Positions 32,561 through 41,255 of a DNA stretch of 62,300 nucleotides are shown here, in pieces. A program made the position numbers and the translations under genes. Each line of letters begins with the position of its first letter. Positions within the stretch are counted from its first letter, which is position 1. Under the pieces are notes generated by a model. That model made no database searches. It was given only the letters and a program-made list of their open reading frames with translations, and was not told where the DNA came from. The stretch is from Gemmatimonadota bacterium (GTDB taxonomy: Bacteria; Latescibacterota; UBA2968), in assembly GCA_026706845.1 (NCBI GenBank), contig JAPOXY010000173.1, forward strand, positions 1 to 62,300. Direction: 5' to 3'.

Positions 32561-33727
32561 GTGTTGCAAATGTTGAAAAAAATCGGATTCTTGTTTATTG
32601 CTACCCTTGCGTTGCTGACCTTTGCAGGACAAGCCTCTGCTGGCCCCAATGCCAATGCGACGGTGTCGCTTGACCTGATTGCCAATGCTGGGACGGGCAA
32701 TCAGATAGATAACCGCGTTACTTCAGGCACAGTCTCTGGACAGGACACAAAAATTGCCGTTGAAGTCTTCGCAAAAGGTGTGACCACAACGCTGATTGGT
32801 GTGAAAATTGAATTTGAGTTTGATACTTCGATTTTGAAACTTGACAAAGTCGAGAACAGCGCGTTTCAGTTTTCTATTCCAGAACCAACGAGCGTAAATT
32901 TCGCAACGACTACGCCTGTCACATTGCCATCCTCTGGTTTTATAGGACGCGCTGAGTTTACCACAGTATCAGATGTAACTAATCGGGAGTTTACGCTTGG
33001 TATTAAGATGGTTACACTTGCTCAAAGCTTGGCATCAAGCGATGTAATCACAACGACAAATGTTATATTGTTTAATAAAATTGCAAGCGGCGAATTTGCC
33101 GGCATGCAACTCCACCTCGACACACAAATTGAAACGCCTGTTGCATATAACAACACACTGACTATCCCCGAACAAAAAGTTGGTGATACAATCCAACTTC
33201 AACTTTTTCTTCCAATGGCCGCAGGCAAACAAACTTATGGCTACGAAATAGAACTCGACCTGCCGGGCAAGACATTTTCCAACTACATCGGTAATATATC
33301 GGGCACGGATTTTACCGGTGCATCACTGTTCCCAACATCGGGTCGTCCTATCCTATCCGCGCTATTGCTTTCTACCCCTGTTGTGCCTGCCACTGGTTAT
33401 CTCGGCCAGATTGACTTGCAAGTGACCAATACCCTCGAAGCAGAGACAACGCTCATTGTCAAAACCGCTTCAATGGCCGGTCTCAACAGACAACAGGACC
33501 CATTAGATGTGTCCAACGCCGTGATCTCTATCCATATTTCTTATCCGGGCGATTTCGATGGCGACCGCGATGTTGACTTTTCCGATTATCTCGCCTTCAT
33601 TAGCGTATTCGGATTATCATCATCAGATGCCAATTACGATGCCCGTATGGATATGAATGACGATGGTATTATTAACTTTGCCGATTTTCTCGTCTTTGCT
33701 GGCGTTTTTGGCACCACACACTCATAG
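32561..33727 (+). CDS. Secreted cohesin-like protein with dockerin-like C-terminus
   Basis: A 388-residue exported protein. GTG 32561 is the likely start as AAAGGA is a few bases upstream; ATG 32570 is the alternative. A signal peptide ends at ASA (LLTFAGQASA). Two cohesin-like beta-sandwich modules follow (about 35-180 and 190-320; note GVKIEFEFDTSILKL, GFIGRAEF, then GYLGQIDLQV). The C-terminus has a pair of calcium-binding repeats, GDFDGDRDVDFSDYLAF and MDMNDDGIINFADFLVF, each ending in VFG, as in dockerin type I. It may hold other secreted enzymes or attach to the surface. Located between the sulfatase runs, in the opposite direction. Confidence 0.8.
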   Translation: MLQMLKKIGFLFIATLALLTFAGQASAGPNANATVSLDLIANAGTGNQIDNRVTSGTVSGQDTKIAVEVFAKGVTTTLIGVKIEFEFDTSILKLDKVENSAFQFSIPEPTSVNFATTTPVTLPSSGFIGRAEFTTVSDVTNREFTLGIKMVTLAQSLASSDVITTTNVILFNKIASGEFAGMQLHLDTQIETPVAYNNTLTIPEQKVGDTIQLQLFLPMAAGKQTYGYEIELDLPGKTFSNYIGNISGTDFTGASLFPTSGRPILSALLLSTPVVPATGYLGQIDLQVTNTLEAETTLIVKTASMAGLNRQQDPLDVSNAVISIHISYPGDFDGDRDVDFSDYLAFISVFGLSSSDANYDARMDMNDDGIINFADFLVFAGVFGTTHS

Positions 33728-33786
33728 CCACCATCTACATTATAGGAAACAAATCTGCGACACAGAACAAATGTAAGGACACATTA

Positions 33787-34635
33787 ATGAACATCTCGCT
33801 CACATTAACAGAACAAAACGCTGGTGAACTGGCAAAAGACAAATTGACAAATGCGATAGAGGCAATACGAAACGACGGCTATGTCATCATCGAGCAGGTG
33901 GTAAATCACGCGATACTCAACGTCCTCAAAACGCGCATGGACGAAGACTCTGCAAAACTGATTGAAGCCCAAAAATGGGGTGGCGCAGGTGGCGTACAGG
34001 GTCATTTACAACAAGGACCCCCACCATTTGATCCATACCTATCCTCAGACATCCTCGTCAATCCCTATGCCGTTCAGATCTCACGAGAAATGCTGGGAAC
34101 AGAATTTTACTGTTGCTTTTACAACGGCAACACCAATACGCCAAACAGCACCTTTCAACCCCTTCATTCTGACGGCGTTCACCTCTGGGGTGAGCAAAAC
34201 AGCCCCCATCCAGCAACCCAGCTCATCATCAACATCTTTCCCCAGGACACATCTGACAAAAACGGATCGACACAAATCTGGCCAGGCTCGCACCTCGACA
34301 TGCGCCCCGTAACAGACGAAACAGAAGCCGATCGTCGATCCTTTTCACCACCCATTCAGGCCACCTTGCAAAAAGGCGACATCCTGATCCGCGATTCGCG
34401 TCTCTGGCATCGCGGCGTACCAAATCCATCCGACCACAACCGCCACATGATCGCAGTTGTTTACAACATCGGCTGGCTGGTCAGACGGCGAACACTCTTC
34501 TTCGATAAAAGCAGTGAAAAAATATTCAAAGCAAGCGGCGTCGATGCCAATGCCGAATTCATCGCCCCCCCGTTCGAATACCTGTTTGAAATGGCGTGCA
34601 AAAAAATAGAAAACGACCCCATGCGCGGCGTCTAA
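33787..34635 (+). CDS. PhyH-family dioxygenase
   Basis: A 282-residue Fe(II)/2-oxoglutarate oxygenase. His127-Ser-Asp129 (QPLHSDGVH), His208 (RLWHRG) and Arg219 form the expected site; IWPGSHLDM lies between. AAGGA precedes ATG 33787. It follows the cohesin/dockerin-like gene by 59 nt and may be co-transcribed with it. The stop codon overlaps, tail to tail, with the stop of the minus-strand PhyH gene by 4 nt, leaving no room for a terminator between them. Confidence 0.87.
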   Translation: MNISLTLTEQNAGELAKDKLTNAIEAIRNDGYVIIEQVVNHAILNVLKTRMDEDSAKLIEAQKWGGAGGVQGHLQQGPPPFDPYLSSDILVNPYAVQISREMLGTEFYCCFYNGNTNTPNSTFQPLHSDGVHLWGEQNSPHPATQLIINIFPQDTSDKNGSTQIWPGSHLDMRPVTDETEADRRSFSPPIQATLQKGDILIRDSRLWHRGVPNPSDHNRHMIAVVYNIGWLVRRRTLFFDKSSEKIFKASGVDANAEFIAPPFEYLFEMACKKIENDPMRGV

Positions 34636-35486
34636 ACCACTTCATCCTTGCTCGGCATAATCGCCCAATCGGTGCGCAGTTCAGCAGCGAGGTCAGCCGG
34701 TGGTTGCATGAAGCGCTTAACCCGGACACTGGCTTTGGCCTGTCGCCCGGGTCCGACCAGCTTCCAGGCATTGTAGTGAAATTTGCCTTCAGGTTGCATC
34801 ACGCGGATATTCAACGTACGGCGTGGCTTCCGGGTCTGGTTCATGCCAGCGCAGTGCAGACAGGCCGCGTTGACCACCAGCAAATCACCGGGATCGCCGA
34901 TAACCTGGACTCTGTTGCTATAGTGATTCGGGTTGGAATCCGGCACCTCGGGATCTTCGTCAGCCTTAAAGCGATGAGTACCCGGTATCACCGAAGTAGC
35001 ACCGTTTTCCGCCGTGTACCCGTCGAGCAGAAAAAAGAACCACAGGCCCCTGTGCTTGCCATTGGCGGTAAGGCCGGGGCGAAAATCGCGATGGATGCCT
35101 TCAAACTGCTTTCCGGGGTTGTAGCGTTGGGTATTGGCTACAAGATCAGAGAAGTGATAGGTACCCAGGGCAGGCTTGCTGATCGCGTGAACAGTATCGT
35201 GGTCGAGCAATTCTATCGCCGCATCACCCCACAAAAAACAGGCACGGGCATTGGGATTCAGGTCAAATTTTCGGGTCCCGTACCTGTCGCCGATATTCAC
35301 ATCGGACAGCTTCATCCCGCCACGCCAGGCGGCAATATAGTCATCGGCAGCACGCTGGGCGATATCGCGCAAAGGATCGAGGTACTCGGATGCGATCTGG
35401 TTCCGTATAATGGTATAGCCGTCGCGGTCGAGATTGCCGACGTGTTCGCCCAGTTCGCTATCGCTGAGGGAATGGACCGGTCGCAT
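34632..35486 (-). CDS. PhyH-family dioxygenase
   Basis: A 284-residue member from another branch. The metal site is His132-Arg-Asp134 (GIHRDFRPG) with His211 (ACLHCAG) and Arg222/223. SVIPGTHRF is the central turn. AAGGAG lies before ATG 35486. The hydrophobic GLWFFFLLDGY stretch would form a jelly-roll strand. It is the downstream gene of the unit with the beta-helix protein (17 nt gap), and its 3' end overlaps the plus-strand PhyH gene. Confidence 0.87.
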   Translation of the reverse strand: MRPVHSLSDSELGEHVGNLDRDGYTIIRNQIASEYLDPLRDIAQRAADDYIAAWRGGMKLSDVNIGDRYGTRKFDLNPNARACFLWGDAAIELLDHDTVHAISKPALGTYHFSDLVANTQRYNPGKQFEGIHRDFRPGLTANGKHRGLWFFFLLDGYTAENGATSVIPGTHRFKADEDPEVPDSNPNHYSNRVQVIGDPGDLLVVNAACLHCAGMNQTRKPRRTLNIRVMQPEGKFHYNAWKLVGPGRQAKASVRVKRFMQPPADLAAELRTDWAIMPSKDEVV

Positions 35487-35503
35487 GGGCTGGTCTCCTT
35501 ATC

Positions 35504-36787
35504 TCATTCTGCCTGCTTTTGTTGATTTCGCAAAATCTCGTCGAGAAGTGGCAGCCCTTTGAGCCGCGTTTTCCAGTTTCGAGGCTGTTTTTCGGCAAGA
35601 CTCATAATGCCTTTGTTGTATTTGAACCCCTCGCTGGTCACATTCTCAATAATCGGATGCCAACTATCCCCCGTACGGTCTCTCACAACCCCAATCGAGG
35701 GACCTCTGACCCGTTTGATCTTCCTGTCATTCTTATCAAACCGTAGCTCTTTCAGGTATTCCTCCGGAACATTCGCAAGCCCCTTGAGTGCAATGGCCGC
35801 GTTTGTCCCAAATATCGCATGGATATTCTTTACCGTAGTCCCATCTGCAAACACACCGGGTTTATAACGCTCATCCGCCTGATTCCGTTTCTCCACATAA
35901 CCAGGTCCCATCGTCACCGCGAAAGCACAACTCTTCACAGTCACACCGTCGATCTTGACAACGCCATTTTGAGCTTTGTGTGGTCCAAGCAACACCGCAG
36001 TACTGCCATTCTCACAATATAGATTCTTTGCCGTAATATCATGCACTCCGCCGTTATGCCCGCCAGCACCCGTCTCCAGTCTAAAAGTCACTCCACCGCC
36101 AATGGCTTCGAGATTTTCAAAATGGATGGTCTCCCCCGCATGCATCTGAACCAATCCGTATCCCGGGCTGGTATTCGTGCTTCTCAGATTTCTCACCAGA
36201 CCATCGGTGGGCCTGAAGACATCCCCGCTTTCCACATCCCTATCCCTGGACGGCGTAAAAATGAATGCAGAATAGGTGGTAAAACTATCCCTAACGTCAA
36301 TATCGGAGAGCAGAAAATTTTTGACCTTCCTGCAGTTGATCGTCCGTATGCCTTCCCCCGCCACACTCCCGCGATCTGAATAATCGACAATAAACTTACC
36401 GCCCAACCCGCGAATACTGACATTCTCTATGGATTTGGCATTCCTCCCTGCACCCAATCCAAAAACAATGGTCTTCGTACCTTTGGGCCAATAGGGTTTG
36501 ATAACCGTATCTTTCTCGATCAACAGGTGCACATTGGACTTCAAGTTGATGCCTCCAAAACGATAAACCCCCTTCGGAACGATCAGGCGTCCGCCACCTT
36601 TTGCCGAGACCTCATCAATCGCTTTTTGCAGCCGTTCACTCTGATTGCTCTCAGCTTGATCATCAACCAGTCCGAAATCCGTCTTCAGATTCATCGTCAA
36701 CCCATTGGGATCCATCGTTTCTACGTATGTCGCCTCCGCAACCGCGGTCATTACAAACATGGTTATCATCAACAATATGGTCTTCAT
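35504..36787 (-). CDS. Secreted right-handed beta-helix polysaccharide-active protein
   Basis: 427 residues with a signal peptide (MKTILLMITMFVMTAVAEA). It begins the helix with SERLQKAIDEVSAKGGGRLIVPKGVYRFGGINLKSNVHL, as in pectate-lyase-3 and GH28/GH82-type beta-helices. Later coils include FRLETGAGGHNGGVHDI and TAVLLGPHKAQNG; an L-E-T then G-P-H arrangement is reminiscent of iota-carrageenases (GH82), although the second acidic residue is Gly here. GGGGAGA lies 5 nt before ATG 36787. Next to a sulfatase and a GH117 enzyme, a role in cutting a sulfated galactan is plausible; family placement is uncertain. Confidence 0.7.
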   Translation of the reverse strand: MKTILLMITMFVMTAVAEATYVETMDPNGLTMNLKTDFGLVDDQAESNQSERLQKAIDEVSAKGGGRLIVPKGVYRFGGINLKSNVHLLIEKDTVIKPYWPKGTKTIVFGLGAGRNAKSIENVSIRGLGGKFIVDYSDRGSVAGEGIRTINCRKVKNFLLSDIDVRDSFTTYSAFIFTPSRDRDVESGDVFRPTDGLVRNLRSTNTSPGYGLVQMHAGETIHFENLEAIGGGVTFRLETGAGGHNGGVHDITAKNLYCENGSTAVLLGPHKAQNGVVKIDGVTVKSCAFAVTMGPGYVEKRNQADERYKPGVFADGTTVKNIHAIFGTNAAIALKGLANVPEEYLKELRFDKNDRKIKRVRGPSIGVVRDRTGDSWHPIIENVTSEGFKYNKGIMSLAEKQPRNWKTRLKGLPLLDEILRNQQKQAE

Positions 36788-36799
36788 GGTTTTCTCCCC

Positions 36800-38599
36800 T
36801 CACTGACGTTCAACGTAAACGTAGTAGGCGCCGCAGATGGGCCGGTTGCGCTCGTCGTCGAACCAGGTGTGCAAAAGCGTGGGACCCGGCTCCAAATCTA
36901 CGGTAAACACAACACCCTGGTCGTCAGGCTTAACGGGCCTGGCGTAGAATTGTCCACCGATCAGCACACGCGCTCTGGCAATCGGCAGCGCAATTCCCGC
37001 TTTCAGTTCGCCATCGGTTAATTGAGCCGCCTGGCAAGCCTCTCTCAGCTTGAGACCGCTCTCTCTCGGCCAGCGCCGCAATTCAAAAGTGTACTTACCA
37101 GCGGCTTCAACCAGCAGGTGCCAGTAACTGTTCTTCCGCACGGCCGTCCTCACCTGCCGCTGCTGATCCACAAAGACATCCCGCCACTCGCAAGCCGACA
37201 GCGTCATCGGATTCTCGGCCTCACTGCCGATGGTAATCCTCTGCACTTGATTGGCGACCGGTTCCACTTCACGCCACCAGGCATTTAGGTAATCCCGCAT
37301 CTGCCGGACAATATCAGGGTGCTGATCGGCAACGTCGAGATTCTGTTCGGGGTCGCTATCCAAATCATACAGTGCCGTTCCTTCAAGCAAGCGCCACCGT
37401 TTCCAGAGCACAGCAGCACCCTCGCGTCTTATGAACGACGGGCTGTCGGGCGTCGGGTAGTCCAACTCTCCGGGCATACGGCTGTAATTCACCGTCAACA
37501 TGCGATCTTCCGGCACCTGCTCCGCACCCCGCAAAACCGGAGATAGGCTAATCCCGTCCAAACGCAATTCGGCCGGCGGTTCCAGCCCACAAAACTCGAT
37601 CAAAGTCGGCAAAATATCCTGCACCTGAGTCAATCCCTCAATCTCCCGGGGTTCGCCCAGATTACCATTTGGCCAATGCAAGAAAAACGGTACCCGGTGC
37701 CCACCTTCCCAAAGCTCACACTTTTTACCGCGCATCCCGGCATTGTAATAAACAGAACCGAAAGTACTGCCATTATCAGTCATAAAAATCAGGATTGTAT
37801 TCCTATCTACGCCCTGTTCTTGCAGAAAGCATCGAAGCGCACCGACCTGAGTATCCAGATTTCGAATCATAGCGAGAAAGCGAATGATATTCTCTCGCAA
37901 ATTTTTGGGAAGTGCAGGCAACTGGTGTTCATCCTCTTCAAATGCCGCCTCAATGGCCTCGCGGTCTTCGGCAGGCACAAAAAGTGGGGCGTGCGGGGCA
38001 TTGGTCGGCAGGAAAGTGAAAAAGGGTTCTGAAGCCGCGATTCGCGCTTGCATCCACGCTTTTGCCGCGTTGAAAAAGACCTCGGTACAGTATCCTTCCT
38101 GTCGCACGCGAGAGCCATTGTGACAGTATATATCATCGAAGTAATCGTTCTCCCAGTAGTCGGGCACCGAACTGATGTGAGAGGATGGAAACCAGAGACT
38201 TTCCTCAAAACCGCGGTCCTGAGGACGGTACGGATAGTTGTCGCCCAGATGCCATTTGCCAAACACACCAGTTCGATAACCGTTCGACCGAAAAATATCG
38301 GCCATGGTCGGCAAATCTGGTCGCAGAAGCGAGCGTCCGCTGCTCACGTTTACAGCGCCATTGCGTGCCGCATCAAGTCCGCTCAGCAATTGGCCGCGAG
38401 TAGGCGTACACATGGGAGCGACGTGAAAATCCATCAGCCGAATACTTTCTCCGTGCAAGCTGTCCAGGTTCGGCGTCCGGGCAACAGGATTGCCGTGACA
38501 GCCCAGATCGCCATACCCCTGGTCGTCGGTAATGATCAAAATCACATTAGGGCGGGAATGTGATTCGGCGTGCAGGCTCGATGATTCGCGTTCTTTCAA
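36800..38599 (-). CDS. Sulfatase with C-terminal beta-sandwich (CTPTR)
   Basis: About 599 residues. Start codon TTG 38599 is favoured by GGTGGA upstream; TTG 38617 is also in frame. ITDDQGYGDLGCHGNP, CTPTR with GQLLSGLDAARNG, GKWHLGDNYPYRPQDRGF and IFMTDNGSTFGSVYYNAGMRGKK make a complete S1 sulfatase. Residues from about 440 form an added domain of roughly 150 residues (WHLLVEAAGKYTFELRRWP... LEPGPTLLHTWF), a carbohydrate-side beta-sandwich seen in a subset of glycan sulfatases. Directly upstream of the beta-helix gene by 12 nt. Confidence 0.9.
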   Translation of the reverse strand: MKERESSSLHAESHSRPNVILIITDDQGYGDLGCHGNPVARTPNLDSLHGESIRLMDFHVAPMCTPTRGQLLSGLDAARNGAVNVSSGRSLLRPDLPTMADIFRSNGYRTGVFGKWHLGDNYPYRPQDRGFEESLWFPSSHISSVPDYWENDYFDDIYCHNGSRVRQEGYCTEVFFNAAKAWMQARIAASEPFFTFLPTNAPHAPLFVPAEDREAIEAAFEEDEHQLPALPKNLRENIIRFLAMIRNLDTQVGALRCFLQEQGVDRNTILIFMTDNGSTFGSVYYNAGMRGKKCELWEGGHRVPFFLHWPNGNLGEPREIEGLTQVQDILPTLIEFCGLEPPAELRLDGISLSPVLRGAEQVPEDRMLTVNYSRMPGELDYPTPDSPSFIRREGAAVLWKRWRLLEGTALYDLDSDPEQNLDVADQHPDIVRQMRDYLNAWWREVEPVANQVQRITIGSEAENPMTLSACEWRDVFVDQQRQVRTAVRKNSYWHLLVEAAGKYTFELRRWPRESGLKLREACQAAQLTDGELKAGIALPIARARVLIGGQFYARPVKPDDQGVVFTVDLEPGPTLLHTWFDDERNRPICGAYYVYVERQ

Positions 38600-38627
38600 A
38601 ACAGTTCCACCTTTCAATAAACAATAA

Positions 38628-39839
38628 TCAGGTCTTTTTCAGATCTTCTCTGGCCAATTGCTCCCTTTCTCGGCGCATTGCCTCACCCAATCCACTTTTG
38701 TAATAGTATTCCGGTGGCCACCAGTGCTCTGTCTGTCGCATGTTTGGAGCATCGTGGTCCTGACTCAAGTCGCAGTCGAATCGAGCCAGAATACTGTGCT
38801 TTCCAACGCCTGTAAAGTGACAAAGCCCCCACGTAATCCCGCGTCCGTTGTCGGTATTGGTAAACGCATCCGGCACATAGGGACCCGGGGCGATGGGCAT
38901 CAGGCTGACGGTAGATGCAATCTCGAAATTGATTCCGTCTGGAGCAAACTGAATCGTATTGTGCTCATTCCCATGTCGAATCGCAAGCGCGGCAATCCCG
39001 CCCTTGAAGGGAAACAGACCCGTTTCATGTCCCGAATTCAACACGGGATTGAGCGGGCATTTCTCAAAAGGCCCCAGCGGCTCGTCGGCAATGGCCAATC
39101 CCTGTAACCGGATGTTTTGCTTCTGTGCTGCGTTCATATCCGATTTATAGTACAGATAGATTCGGCCTTTGTACACCAGTGGATAGGGATCGTGAATAGA
39201 GAACTGGTCCCAGGACCCTTTTGGACCATTGGGAATCACGACCTCCTGTGTCGGTGTCCAGGGCCCATTCGGCGAATCCGCCCATGAGACCGACACAGGA
39301 CAATCATCACCGCGCGTACCAGACATCTCCAAAAAGCTCTGATAATAGAGATAATATCTATCCTTCCAAACGAGAATGTCGGGAGTGGAAACAGACCGCC
39401 ATCCGGGGTGCGGTTTGGCAGGTCGTGGCACCGCAACACCCTGCTCTTCCCACACAAAACCATCTTCACTCGTAGCATACCAGATTTCTGACAAATCCCA
39501 GTCGGTCGAAGGTATTGATTCTGCACCTCTTCCCGGACCCTGCGGAGGCATATCCGTACTTCGCCGCGTGTACCACACGTAATACTTGCCATCGGCTTTG
39601 ATTACCTTGCTCGGATCGCGCCTCGTAAGCCTACCATCTCCCCCCCGGTAATCCAGCCCTTCAAGCTCCGTATATCGAAACTGGGAATACAGCTCATTCC
39701 ACCATGTAGAAGGCTCACTGTAGTTCGCAAAGAGCCGGTCCATCGCGCGGCTCAAAGGCAGGTCCGGTCTTTCCCTTGGCATAACGTACGGAAAAAACGC
39801 CGCGCCTTTGTTCTTCTCATCGTTCACAGGTATCTCCAT
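38628..39839 (-). CDS. GH117 family glycosidase (3,6-anhydro-L-galactosidase-like)
   Basis: A 403-residue five-bladed beta-propeller enzyme. The sequence follows GH117 closely: SQFRYTELEGLDYRGGDGRLTRRDPSK, TDWDLSEIWYATSEDGF, GVAVPRPAKPHPGWRSV, GTRGDDCPVSVSWADSP, SIHDPYPLVYKG and NSGHETGLFPF. The candidate catalytic residues are Asp75, Asp217 and His271. Characterised members release 3,6-anhydro-L-galactose from agar oligosaccharides. No signal peptide, so it likely works on small imported sugars. ATG 39839 immediately follows the TAA of the sulfatase gene, so the two are coupled. This is the best clue to a red-algal galactan substrate in this part of the window. Confidence 0.9.
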   Translation of the reverse strand: MEIPVNDEKNKGAAFFPYVMPRERPDLPLSRAMDRLFANYSEPSTWWNELYSQFRYTELEGLDYRGGDGRLTRRDPSKVIKADGKYYVWYTRRSTDMPPQGPGRGAESIPSTDWDLSEIWYATSEDGFVWEEQGVAVPRPAKPHPGWRSVSTPDILVWKDRYYLYYQSFLEMSGTRGDDCPVSVSWADSPNGPWTPTQEVVIPNGPKGSWDQFSIHDPYPLVYKGRIYLYYKSDMNAAQKQNIRLQGLAIADEPLGPFEKCPLNPVLNSGHETGLFPFKGGIAALAIRHGNEHNTIQFAPDGINFEIASTVSLMPIAPGPYVPDAFTNTDNGRGITWGLCHFTGVGKHSILARFDCDLSQDHDAPNMRQTEHWWPPEYYYKSGLGEAMRREREQLAREDLKKT

Positions 39840-41228
39840 TTAATAAATCAGCCGGCCTTTGCGTAGCGCAGGCTCATTGTAGCGCTCCATCTGAACGATC
39901 AGCTCAGCTTTAAACTTCTCAGCAATCTCTTTGTATTCGGGATCGGAATATACATTGACCAGCTCATCCGGATCCTTATTCAGATCGTACAACCAGGGAT
40001 CATCGACCTGTGAGAGAATCAGTTTATAACGTCGGTTAACGGCCATAATGGTCTGCGATGCTGAAGTAGTCATATAGACAATGCGATCATCATCTACCAC
40101 CTTTTCATCACTGAGAAACGCCGCAGCATCATTTAGCCCGTGGGCATCTGGAATCTCCTCCTCAATCCCCATAAGGCCCAGAATCGTAGGACCGAAATCA
40201 ACCGTCGTATAGGCGGTATTCACAACTTTCCCCGGCGCGATCTTCTCGGGCCAGCGAATCACAAACGGAATCTTTGCACTGCCCTCGTAGGGCATCCCCT
40301 TGTTGTGGCGTCTATGTTCGCCCATCAGGTCGCCATGATCGGCGGTAAAAATCACAATCGTATTCTGATCCAGTCCCCCGGCTTCCAGATCTGCCAGAAT
40401 GCGCCCCACATTATCGTCGATGCATTTGACCATACCAAAATACCTCTGCATCTGCCTCTGATTCAGTTCACGGGCCGTATTCCTGTCTCCAACCCGATGC
40501 CATTTCGGCATTTTCTCCACGGGAAAATCCATCGTGCGCGGATTTTGAAAAACCATATCTTTGTACATCGTGTCATAGGGCGCGCGAACCGTGTTTGGTC
40601 CGTGCGGATCCGGGATAGAGACCATAATGCAAAAGGGGTGATTCTGATCGCGTTCGATAACTTCCAGAGTGCGGTCAGTCAACCAATCAGTTGTAAACGA
40701 CTTTTCGTCGGCACCATCTACTCTGCTGGCAGGCCCACCCCTGTTGTTCCTCGCCGCAACATAGGGTGTGCCGTCCTCTTTCAGCCCGAGTTTCTTCCAG
40801 TGACCGCGGTTCCACATATACCGATTGTCCTCAAAACCAAATTTGTGCTCTGGCGCAAAGCCTGGCTTGGCTTCTCCACCCAGATGCCACTTGCCGAGAT
40901 ATGAGGTGACATACCCCTGGTTTTTGAGCACTTCGGCAAAAGTGATCAACCCCTCTTTCAGGGGGATATCGTTTTTATACACGTCGGTAGCAATCGGATA
41001 AAGGCCGGAAACAAAAGAAGCACGCGAAGGCGAGCAAACAGGCGACGACGAATAATAACTGTCGCAAATAGCGCCGTCCCGAGCGAGCGAATCAATATGC
41101 GGTGTATCTACTTTAACACCCGGTCCCCAGACAAAAGCCTGATCTTCCGGCATCAGATCGCGATAACAACCCAACGTGCGAAAATTGTGTTCATCGGTGT
41201 GAATAATCAGCAGGTTCGGTTTACTCAT
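39840..41228 (-). CDS. Sulfatase (type I, CSPSR)
   Basis: A 462-residue enzyme starting MSKPNLLIIHTDEHNFRTLGCY; GGGAGGA is upstream of ATG 41228. The active-site motif is CSPSR with ASFVSGLYP; GKWHLGGEAKPGF and VIFTADHGDLMGEHRRHNKG follow. TDEHN replaces the usual DD pair with one Asp and a Glu. It shares the DHGDLMGEH motif with choline-sulfatase/iduronate-like sulfatases. Contiguous with the GH117 gene downstream and 27 nt from the sulfatase upstream. Confidence 0.9.
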   Translation of the reverse strand: MSKPNLLIIHTDEHNFRTLGCYRDLMPEDQAFVWGPGVKVDTPHIDSLARDGAICDSYYSSSPVCSPSRASFVSGLYPIATDVYKNDIPLKEGLITFAEVLKNQGYVTSYLGKWHLGGEAKPGFAPEHKFGFEDNRYMWNRGHWKKLGLKEDGTPYVAARNNRGGPASRVDGADEKSFTTDWLTDRTLEVIERDQNHPFCIMVSIPDPHGPNTVRAPYDTMYKDMVFQNPRTMDFPVEKMPKWHRVGDRNTARELNQRQMQRYFGMVKCIDDNVGRILADLEAGGLDQNTIVIFTADHGDLMGEHRRHNKGMPYEGSAKIPFVIRWPEKIAPGKVVNTAYTTVDFGPTILGLMGIEEEIPDAHGLNDAAAFLSDEKVVDDDRIVYMTTSASQTIMAVNRRYKLILSQVDDPWLYDLNKDPDELVNVYSDPEYKEIAEKFKAELIVQMERYNEPALRKGRLIY

Positions 41229-41255
41229 TTCGTCCTCCCTGTTTGTCATACCCAT

